Positions 56,710-62,879 of a DNA stretch of 64,000 nt are shown here, piece after piece. This DNA is from Rufibacter immobilis. GTDB lineage: Bacteria > Bacteroidota > Bacteroidia > Cytophagales > Hymenobacteraceae. The position numbers and the translations under genes were made by a program. The notes beneath the pieces are model-generated. The model worked only from the letters and a program-made list of their open reading frames with translations. It ran no database searches and was not told the origin of the DNA. The stretch covers positions 1,240,934 to 1,304,933 of the forward strand of contig NZ_RJJE01000009.1 of NCBI RefSeq assembly GCF_003721565.1, in the 5' to 3' direction. Every line of letters starts with the position of its first letter. Within the stretch, counting starts at the first letter, position 1.

Positions 56710-56753
56710 TGGCGTTTAGCGCCTGTTTTTGTAAAAACGGTCCCTAAACGCCA
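56710..56753. repeat. 38-bp palindrome family copy with 3-nt mirrored flanks (core 56713-56750)
   Basis: CGTTTAGCGCCTGTTTTT, GT, AAAAACGGTCCCTAAACG, flanked by TGG and CCA. It lies in the 292-base gap between TerB and the tRNAs, one of few copies at a divergent position. The rest of the gap shows only a weak TTTG...TATTTGC promoter-like pair near 56881-56912. Confidence 0.9.
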
Positions 56754-56949
56754 GGCCTTCCCGCCCCTGCCTTCCTTTTGCCCCGCCGCCAGAATGCGCT
56801 TGAAGAACCCGTTCCCGTTGGTGCCGTGCCAGCGCCAAACCATGCTGTGGCATATTTTTTTACTTTTTTTCAGGGCATGATTTGGTGATTAAATTTCTAC
56901 CTGCCATATTTGCATCATCAAACGGAGACAGCGGGTCTTCGGAGCCTTC

Positions 56950-57024
56950 GGGATGTTAGCTCAGCTGGTTCAGAGCATCTGCCTTACAAGCAGAGGGTCG
57001 CTGGTTCGAATCCAGCACGTCCCA
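56950..57024 (+). tRNA. tRNA-Val (anticodon TAC), copy 1
   Basis: The acceptor stem GGGATGT pairs with ACGTCCC (one T-G wobble), with discriminator A and no encoded CCA visible (ACTTAC follows). The D arm GCTC...GAGC, anticodon stem TCTGC/GCAGA with loop CTTACAA (anticodon TAC at 56985-56987), and T arm GCTGG TTCGAAT CCAGC are complete. A symmetric terminator follows within ten bases. Confidence 0.97.
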
Positions 57025-57028
57025 CTTA

Positions 57029-57066
57029 CATAAAAAAGCCTCTCCGCTTAGAGAGGCTTTTTTATG
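57029..57066. terminator. symmetric intrinsic terminator after tRNA-Val copy 1
   Basis: AAAAAAGCCTCTC pairs with GAGAGGCTTTTTT over CGCTTA. The outer CAT and ATG are also mirrored, the same fully symmetric architecture as at 2994-3043. Confidence 0.92.
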
Positions 57067-57109
57067 CGAAACTTCACTTGAAGATGATAGATCTTCTACC
57101 CCTTTTATT

Positions 57110-57184
57110 GGGATGTTAGCTCAGCTGGTTCAGAGCATCTGCCTTACAAGCAGAGGGTCGCTGGTTCGAATCCAGCACGTCCCA
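57110..57184 (+). tRNA. tRNA-Val (anticodon TAC), copy 2
   Basis: Identical over all 75 bases to the copy starting 160 bases upstream (anticodon 57145-57147). The identity extends only about eight bases downstream (CTTACAT) and a few upstream (TCGGG versus TTGGG), so the duplicated block is little more than the tRNA itself. Confidence 0.97.
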
Positions 57185-57192
57185 CTTACATG

Positions 57193-57222
57193 AAGCCTCA
57201 CCTAACCGTGAGGCTTTTGTGT
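57193..57222 (+). terminator. intrinsic terminator after tRNA-Val copy 2
   Basis: AAGCCTCAC pairs with GTGAGGCTT, followed by TTGTGTTTT. In the rest of the 429-base gap up to 57613 I see only a lone minus-strand -7-like box near 57379 and the promoter at 57586. Confidence 0.85.
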
Positions 57223-57585
57223 TTTAGTTCCAGCCCGAGTTTAAAGATTTGCCCTAGGCTCTATCCGCAGAAAAATCCTTGCCCTCTTACCTCATTGACG
57301 CAACCTGGCTGAGTTTCCCTACGCTTCCCCACAAGGCCGCATAAGTTACAGAAAAGGGTAATTCCCCAAGCCCTCGCCAAAGGTATAAACCGTGTATTGG
57401 CACTGGGCTGGCGCGCGGCAACCTCTACTCTGATTATCTCTGCGCCGGCTCTTGGTTGAAAGCGGCGTTTGTCCATTCCTATGCCTCAATGAACTGTTCT
57501 CTCCATGAGGTGTGGAAATGTAGTAAGTCACGGTACCAGACAGGGTGGTTTAAGCCCTTACTTAGCGTATCTGATGCATATTCTG

Positions 57586-57593
57586 TATTTTTG
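57586..57593 (+). promoter_or_regulatory. -7 promoter box TATTTTTG for the 393-aa gene
   Basis: A TAnnTTTG match followed by CC, 21 bases before ATG 57614. Confidence 0.65.
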
Positions 57594-57613
57594 CCTTTCT
57601 TAGCCCACCGGAT

Positions 57614-58795
57614 ATGCACTTACTTGAGGTCACAAACGCGGTCACTACCAAAGCCTTTCTTGATTTCCCTACTTCGGTTTACCAAGACCACCCTAATTGG
57701 ATCAGGCCCCTTGACAAAGACATTGAGCAAGTGTTTGACCCCGCCCAGAACCCTAACTTCCGGAACGGCACCGCCATTAGATGGATTTTGCAGAACCCGC
57801 AAGGACAAACCATTGGCCGGGTGGCTGCTTTTGTGAACAACAAGACCAAAGATGCTTCTGAGTACGTCACGGGGGGGATGGGCTTCTTTGAGTGCATCAA
57901 TGACCAGTCAGCCGCCAACGCTTTGTTTGACGCGTGCCAGAACTGGTTGGCTGCCCAGGGCATGGAAGCCATGGATGGGCCCATCAACTTTGGGGAACGG
58001 GACCGCTGGTGGGGCCTGTTGACACAAGGGTTCACGGAGCCTAACTATGGCATGTTCTACCACCCACCTTACTATCAGGAATTGTTTGAGAGTTATGGCT
58101 TTCAGGTATACTTTAAGCAGTACACCTATTACATGGACACGCACGCCCAGTTCAGCGAGAAAATACGGCAGCGGTCTAAAACGCTGGATGAGACGCCTGG
58201 CTACAGTTTTGGGCACCCCTCCAAGAAGAATCTGGAGAAACTGGCGCAGGACTTTCTGGAAGTGTATAACAAAGCTTGGTCTGGGCATGCCGGCATCAAT
58301 GAGATGACCCTGGAGAAAGCCATGAAAATGGTGGAAAGCATGAAACCGGTCATGGTGGAGCAGCTCATCAACTTCGCCTACTTTGAAGGCAAACCGATTG
58401 CTTTCTTCATCATGCTGCCAGAGCTGAACCAACTTTTCAAGCACCTCAACGGTCAATTTGATTTTCTGGCCAAACTGAAGTTCCTCTACTACCGCTGGCG
58501 CTACAACAAGCGCACTGACAAGAAAGTGTTTGGGGTGATTTTTGGCGTAGTGCCTGAATTTCAGGCCAAAGGCGTGGACTCTTACCTTATCTGCCATGCG
58601 CAAGGTCCCCTCAACGCCTACGGTGCCCGCGAGATTGAAATGAACTGGGTAGGCGACTTCAACCCCAAGATGATGCTGGTGACCAAAGGCCTGGGAGCCC
58701 GCATCTACAAAACCCACGTGACGTACCGCAAGATTTTTGATCCAACTAAGCCCTTCACGCGGTACCCAATCATCAACGTAAGGTCTGCGCAGTAA
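57614..58795 (+). CDS. GNAT-fold acyltransferase-like protein, 393 aa
   Basis: I do not recognise a named family with a known role. It resembles Bacteroidota GNAT-superfamily proteins built of two acetyltransferase-like folds. The N-terminal half has WILQNPQGQTIGRVAAFVNNKTKDASEYVTGGMGFFECINDQSAANALFDACQNWLAAQGMEAMDGPINFGERDRWWG, which reads as a GNAT core. The C-terminal half has KKVFGVIFGVVPEFQAKGVDSYLICHAQGPLNAYGAREIEMNWVGDFNPKMM, another. No signal peptide or membrane segment is present. It probably transfers an acyl or amino-acyl group; the substrate is unknown. It is transcribed alone from the -7 box 21 bases upstream. Confidence 0.78.
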   Translation: MHLLEVTNAVTTKAFLDFPTSVYQDHPNWIRPLDKDIEQVFDPAQNPNFRNGTAIRWILQNPQGQTIGRVAAFVNNKTKDASEYVTGGMGFFECINDQSAANALFDACQNWLAAQGMEAMDGPINFGERDRWWGLLTQGFTEPNYGMFYHPPYYQELFESYGFQVYFKQYTYYMDTHAQFSEKIRQRSKTLDETPGYSFGHPSKKNLEKLAQDFLEVYNKAWSGHAGINEMTLEKAMKMVESMKPVMVEQLINFAYFEGKPIAFFIMLPELNQLFKHLNGQFDFLAKLKFLYYRWRYNKRTDKKVFGVIFGVVPEFQAKGVDSYLICHAQGPLNAYGAREIEMNWVGDFNPKMMLVTKGLGARIYKTHVTYRKIFDPTKPFTRYPIINVRSAQ

Positions 58796-58885
58796 GAGGC
58801 AGCGTCGCACTGAATTCTCTGCACATCCAGAAACTGTGACTAAACAGCAAGTTTTACTGGAGGATAAGTCTTTGTAGGCAATTGC

Positions 58886-58923
58886 TACTTTGGGGCTTGT
58901 TTTGGGAAAAGAGGCTCTAAATG
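58886..58923. repeat. 38-bp palindrome family, decayed copy
   Basis: The left end is eroded (TACTTTGGGGCTTGTTTT), then GG and GAAAAGAGGCTCTAAATG. It ends one base before the coaE stop codon (minus strand), at a convergent junction. Confidence 0.78.
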
Positions 58924-58924
58924 C

Positions 58925-59521
58925 CTAATGGGCCAAGCGCAGGAAGTTCTGGTGCAGCTGCACCACTTGCGGCAACACCAGTTGGGTATCATCATTGTAA
59001 AGGACGAACTGTGCCCGCCGCACTCTTTCTTCTTCCGGCAATTGCTTATGGATGATGGCTTCCACCTCGGCCTGGTTGCGGTGCAAATCACGCTGGAGCG
59101 TGCGGGTTACTCTAATGGACAACGGCGCTGAAACCGTGAGCACATGGTCTACCTGCGTATAGGCATTGGACTCAAACATGAGCGCAGCTTCCTTTAGAAT
59201 ATAGGGGGCCTGTTGGTGCTGCTCTACCCATTTATAGAAGTCTTTGCGTACCTGCGGGTGCACCATACCGTTAAGCTTGGCCAATTCAGCTGTGTTATGG
59301 AATACTTTCTGGCTCAGGTAGGGGCGGTTCAGGTTTTGCTGGGCATCAAAGGTCTCCGGTCCAAAAGCGGAGATCAGCTGTTCGCGCAGCTCCGGGTCAT
59401 GGTTCATCACCCATTTGGCGCGGGTATCTGAATCATACACGGGTACCCCTAACAGCTGAAAGCATTTGCACACTATGCTCTTGCCAGAGCCAATGCCCCC
59501 GGTAATGCCAATTTTAAGCAT
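58925..59521 (-). CDS. coaE: dephospho-CoA kinase
   Basis: A 198-residue P-loop kinase catalysing the last step of coenzyme A synthesis. Walker A GITGGIGSGKSIVC occupies residues 5-18, followed by YDSDTRAKWVMN and a lid-like region TVSAPLSIRVTRTLQRD. The length is standard. It starts one base after the end of the YbbR-domain gene and closes a seven-gene minus-strand block (nusB, ytxH, IDH, DUF1573, yajC, YbbR, coaE). A yajC-ybbR-coaE order is typical in Bacteroidota. Confidence 0.94.
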   Translation of the reverse strand: MLKIGITGGIGSGKSIVCKCFQLLGVPVYDSDTRAKWVMNHDPELREQLISAFGPETFDAQQNLNRPYLSQKVFHNTAELAKLNGMVHPQVRKDFYKWVEQHQQAPYILKEAALMFESNAYTQVDHVLTVSAPLSIRVTRTLQRDLHRNQAEVEAIIHKQLPEEERVRRAQFVLYNDDTQLVLPQVVQLHQNFLRLAH

Positions 59522-59522
59522 G

Positions 59523-60503
59523 TCACTGCGGTATTAAAGATATCTTGACCCTGGCAGGCAGCAGGCTGATTTGTTTGGTGAGAGGTGCTTTCTGCAACAG
59601 CGTAGGCGCAATGGTGGAGTCTGCGGCGTTGAACTGCCTGAAGTCAAGTGCTACCTGAAATAGCTCGGGCTGCAGAAGTTCTCTACTCTTGGGCAGGCAA
59701 GCATACTGCACCACCAGCGGTCCGTTCATCACCCGCAGGCGGTATCCTGCCGGGAAGTTCTGCAACGTGGGCTGCACCACCACTTCTCTACGCTCTAAAG
59801 CTACTATACTGAACTCAACCTCGGCCTCGCTTACATCTGCCTGCACCAGGGAGGTATAATCATATACCAGCGGTACTTCGGCTTTGAAAGGCGCTTTTAG
59901 GCTTCGGTTAGGAACGCTTAACAGGAATGGGTTGGGAAATTGATTCAGGATCTGCTCAGGTCCGGTAAAGGTGACGGAGTCTGGGCGCACTTTCACGGGC
60001 CCTACAAATTGGAAGCCCGGGGCTGCGATTACCTGGGTGGTATCAATAGCCAGCGGGAACTTGCGGGTAAGTAGCCGATCAAAATCAAAGCTGACGGTGT
60101 CTGTGACCACAAAATTGAGCGCCAAGCCATCCAACACATTGGCGATGGCGGGCCGTAGGGCATGCCCTGGCAACCGCTTCACGTGGGGCAACCCCCTAAT
60201 GGAGAGTTCGGCGGGTTTTACGTTAAACAGCAGGTTTTTGCGGAGCAGCTTCCAGCCTTTGCCGGTCACACTAATCATGACCACTTCTGGCAGAGGCTTC
60301 ACGGGCACCAACGCCTGCGGATCATATTTGAACCGGATGGGATAGGATACCTGCGCGGTATAACTTTTATTGAGGGCGTTGAGCAGCCAGAAAGTAGCGG
60401 CCGTAAAAAAACAAAGCAACACCACCCGCCAGTACTGTTTCTGTTTGGGTGAAAACGGTCTCAGTAACCAGAGGAGGGCGTGCTTTGTCTTATTAAATGG
60501 CAA
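59523..60503 (-). CDS. YbbR/CdaR-like domain protein
   Basis: A 326-residue membrane-anchored protein with one N-terminal helix (VVLLCFFTAATFWLLNALN, about 27-45) and a long extracytoplasmic part built of YbbR-like beta repeats. These are recognised by patterns such as YPIRFKYDPQALVPVKPLPEVVMISVTGKGWKLL and PDSVTFTGPEQIL. In Firmicutes the homologue CdaR regulates the c-di-AMP cyclase, but no cdaA is adjacent here, so that role is not supported. The nine-base spacing to yajC and one-base spacing to coaE indicate cotranscription. Confidence 0.85.
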   Translation of the reverse strand: MPFNKTKHALLWLLRPFSPKQKQYWRVVLLCFFTAATFWLLNALNKSYTAQVSYPIRFKYDPQALVPVKPLPEVVMISVTGKGWKLLRKNLLFNVKPAELSIRGLPHVKRLPGHALRPAIANVLDGLALNFVVTDTVSFDFDRLLTRKFPLAIDTTQVIAAPGFQFVGPVKVRPDSVTFTGPEQILNQFPNPFLLSVPNRSLKAPFKAEVPLVYDYTSLVQADVSEAEVEFSIVALERREVVVQPTLQNFPAGYRLRVMNGPLVVQYACLPKSRELLQPELFQVALDFRQFNAADSTIAPTLLQKAPLTKQISLLPARVKISLIPQ

Positions 60504-60511
60504 GGTATTTT

Positions 60512-60844
60512 TTACGTAGTGGGTTCTGTGCTGGCATTAGCGTTGACACGGCTGGTAGGTTCCATCGCAATCGCTATTTTGTCAAATTTCAGCTTAATGC
60601 CTTTGTCTACTTCAATCCAAACGGTGTCATCATCTATGCTGAGCAGGCGGCCGTGCAGCCCACCAATGGTAACCACGTTCATTCCGCGCTTCAGTTCATC
60701 TCTGAATTTCTTCTGGTCTTTGGCCTTTTTCTGTTGCGGGCGCAGCATGAAGAAATAAAATACCAGAATAATTAAGCCAATGAACAGGAAATTAGCATAC
60801 ACATTGGTGTTCTCTGCGGAGGCTTGCAATAAAATTGTTAACAT
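60512..60844 (-). CDS. yajC: preprotein translocase subunit YajC
   Basis: A 110-residue SecDF-YajC component. A single N-terminal membrane helix (FLFIGLIILVFYFFMLRPQQKKAKDQKKF, about 19-47, with the diagnostic FFMLRPQQKK) is followed by a small cytoplasmic domain containing LKRGMNVVTIGGLHGRLLSIDDDTVWIEVDKGIKLKFDKIAI. It assists Sec-dependent export and membrane insertion. It is placed between DUF1573 and YbbR genes with 8-15 base gaps. Confidence 0.95.
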   Translation of the reverse strand: MLTILLQASAENTNVYANFLFIGLIILVFYFFMLRPQQKKAKDQKKFRDELKRGMNVVTIGGLHGRLLSIDDDTVWIEVDKGIKLKFDKIAIAMEPTSRVNANASTEPTT

Positions 60845-60859
60845 AAGGTTGTTCTAAGA

Positions 60860-61402
60860 TTATAAACGAACAGGTCCTTCTGCTCCTGCCTGCGGCACTG
60901 TGCCGGTAATGTTGGTCTTAATCACTAACTGGTTGATCTGCGGATCTGTGTTGGCGGTGATGGTGATCTGCTTAGACTGCTGGCCAGTTTTACCGGCTGG
61001 GTCAAACTCAACAGTGATCTCGCCGGTTTTGCCAGGGGCAATAGGTTCTTTTGGCCATTGCGGCACGGTACAACCGCAGGTGGCGGAGGCGCTCTCAATC
61101 ACCAGGGGCGCTTGGCCGGTGTTGGTGAAAGTAAAAGTGTGCTGCACTTTCTTGTCTGCCTTGATATTACCGAAATCATGCTCCGTTTCTTTGAACGTCA
61201 TGACGGGCTTAGGCGCGTTAGGATCCACGGCTTCCTGGCTGGCCACGTTAGGGTTGGTAGCCGGATCATTGGCTGCCGGAGCAGTCCCTTCAGAAGCGTT
61301 CTGCTCAGTGGCGGTTGCTTCTTCTGTAGTTGCTTTTTTCTCGCAGCTGGTTGTCCAGAGACCACCGGCTAAGAGCAATGCGATGACAAATTGCTTTTTC
61401 AT
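60860..61402 (-). CDS. DUF1573 lipoprotein
   Basis: A 180-residue protein with a probable lipoprotein signal (MKKQFVIALLLAGGLWTTSC, Cys 20), then a Thr/Ala/Glu/Asn-rich linker and a C-terminal Ig-like DUF1573 domain. The domain opens MTFKETEHDFGNIKADKKVQHTFTFTNTGQAPLVIESASATCGCTVPQWPKEPIAPG, about 70-127, with the family Cys-Gly-Cys. It is common in Bacteroidota next to yajC; the role is unknown, possibly envelope assembly. It probably belongs to the operon continuing through yajC. Confidence 0.9.
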   Translation of the reverse strand: MKKQFVIALLLAGGLWTTSCEKKATTEEATATEQNASEGTAPAANDPATNPNVASQEAVDPNAPKPVMTFKETEHDFGNIKADKKVQHTFTFTNTGQAPLVIESASATCGCTVPQWPKEPIAPGKTGEITVEFDPAGKTGQQSKQITITANTDPQINQLVIKTNITGTVPQAGAEGPVRL

Positions 61403-61433
61403 AAGATTCTACCTATTAAAAGAATAGGACAAG

Positions 61434-62432
61434 TTACAAATTTGAAATTATATGCTGCGTAAATTCTGAGGTAGACGCAGTACCACCTAAATCGCGGGTG
61501 CATTGCTCTTTGTTGAGCAAGGTTTTCTCCAGCGCGTTCTCAATTCTGTCTGCCTGCTCCTGCAAGCCCATGTGCTGTAGCATCATGAGGGCAGAACGCA
61601 GCAGGGCGGTTGGGTTAGCCAAGCCTTTACCGGCAATATCTGGGGCCGAGCCGTGCACGGCTTCAAAAATAGCCATATCATCGCCAATATTGGCGCCAGA
61701 CACCACACCCAGACCACCTACCAGACCGGCACACAGGTCAGAGAGAATATCTCCGAACAGGTTAGTGGTGACCACCACGTCAAACTGCTCTGGTTTGCTC
61801 ACCAGCTGCATGCACATGTTGTCAATGATCTTCTCATCCCACTGCACCTCAGGAAATTCTTTGGAAACGGCCTCAGCAGCTTCCAGCATCAGTCTACCGG
61901 CGTTTTTCAGGATGTTGGCTTTGTGCGCCACCGTCACTTTGGAACGGTTATGCTTGGCGGCAAACTGGAAAGCAGCCCGCACAATTTTATGGCAACCTTC
62001 TACCGTCACGCGCGAGATGGAATCGGCAATGCCCAGGCGCTCGTCATAGATCTCCAGCCCGGAGTACAGTCCTTCTGTGTTCTCCCGGAACAGCACCAGG
62101 TCTACGTTCTCAAACCGGGTTTTCACACCCGCCGTGGTCTTGGCCGGGCGTACGTTGGAATATAAATCGAATTTCTGGCGGAGCTGTACGTTGATGCTCT
62201 TGAAGCCTTTGCCCACCGGCGTGGTGATAGGGCCTTTGAGGGCGATTTTATTACGCTCCAGGGAAGCAATAAGGGTCTGCGGAATCAGCTCACCCATGGA
62301 CTCAAAGGTGGTTTGTCCGGCGTTTTCTTCTTCCCAAGTGATGGGCACTTGTGCGGCTGCAAAGATCGCCTTTACGGCTTCCGTGATCTCAGGACCTATC
62401 CCGTCGCCGGGAATAAGGGTAACGGTTGTCAT
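61434..62432 (-). CDS. NAD-dependent isocitrate dehydrogenase (IDH/IPMDH family)
   Basis: A 332-residue beta-decarboxylating dehydrogenase. TLIPGDGIGPEITEAVKAIF opens the protein. KGPITTPVGKGFKSINVQLRQKFDLYSNVRPAKT and the substrate-binding RENTEGLYSGLE follow, then the family signature NLFGDILSDLCAGLVGGLGVVSGANIG (about 215-241) and AVHGSAPDIAGKGLANPTA. The NxxLRxxFDLYxNVRP plus ENTEGLYSG form favours NAD-linked isocitrate dehydrogenase over isopropylmalate dehydrogenase, feeding the TCA cycle. ATG 62432 is preferred to a TTG two codons upstream. Confidence 0.88.
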   Translation of the reverse strand: MTTVTLIPGDGIGPEITEAVKAIFAAAQVPITWEEENAGQTTFESMGELIPQTLIASLERNKIALKGPITTPVGKGFKSINVQLRQKFDLYSNVRPAKTTAGVKTRFENVDLVLFRENTEGLYSGLEIYDERLGIADSISRVTVEGCHKIVRAAFQFAAKHNRSKVTVAHKANILKNAGRLMLEAAEAVSKEFPEVQWDEKIIDNMCMQLVSKPEQFDVVVTTNLFGDILSDLCAGLVGGLGVVSGANIGDDMAIFEAVHGSAPDIAGKGLANPTALLRSALMMLQHMGLQEQADRIENALEKTLLNKEQCTRDLGGTASTSEFTQHIISNL

Positions 62433-62443
62433 GGTCAAGGGGC

Positions 62444-62749
62444 TTAGATTTCCTTTCTGTTATTGATTTGATTGATGAGGGAGTCTACGTCTACCAACAG
62501 ACGCTCGGCTTTGTCGCGGGCATCTTTGATCACGCGCTGCCCCTCGGTTTTGGCGGCAGAGCCCTGCTCTTCTCTTCCGGCAATGAGGTCATTGGTGAGC
62601 TCCAGCAGACGGGCCCGGTATTTCTCTAACTGAAAGCTCAGTTTGTCACGGGTTTCACGGCCTTTCTCTGGCGCAAATAAGATTCCTAGCACCGCTCCCG
62701 TAGCGATGCCGGTAGAGAAGGCAAGGATAGCATTGGTTTTTTTGCCCAT
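62444..62749 (-). CDS. YtxH domain protein, 101 aa
   Basis: A small stress-type protein with an N-terminal Gly/Ala-rich membrane helix (ILAFSTGIATGAVLGILFAPEKGRETRDKL, about 8-37, with the YtxH-specific LFAPxxGxxTR). A long amphipathic coiled coil follows (RDKLSFQLEKYRARLLELTNDLIAG to LINQINN). Relatives are induced by stress; the mechanism is unknown. It lies 11 bases upstream of the IDH gene in the same direction and 130 bases from nusB, with a palindrome between. Confidence 0.87.
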   Translation of the reverse strand: MGKKTNAILAFSTGIATGAVLGILFAPEKGRETRDKLSFQLEKYRARLLELTNDLIAGREEQGSAAKTEGQRVIKDARDKAERLLVDVDSLINQINNRKEI

Positions 62750-62788
62750 AGTTTTAGGTAGTATTAAGGTTGTTACGCAAGAGCCTCT

Positions 62789-62836
62789 GTTTGCGTTTAG
62801 GGGCTGTTTTTGGAAAAACAGCCCCTAAACGCAAAC
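62789..62836. repeat. 38-bp palindrome family copy with 5-nt mirrored flanks (core 62794-62831)
   Basis: An exact consensus core with GG centre, flanked by GTTTG and CAAAC. It separates nusB from ytxH, both on the minus strand, and so may end the nusB transcript. Confidence 0.95.
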
Positions 62837-62879
62837 CGGCTACGTTATTGGTTTCACTGAGAACGCAAAACTGGTCTTT

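Noticed and set aside
57261-57476. 71-codon minus-strand frame after the tRNAs
   Set aside because: No recognisable domain and its start lies upstream of the only promoter-like box.
805-62831. CRISPR array or integron attC array explanation for the repeats
   Set aside because: Copies are kilobases apart, in both orientations, with no regular spacers, and no cas or integrase gene is present.
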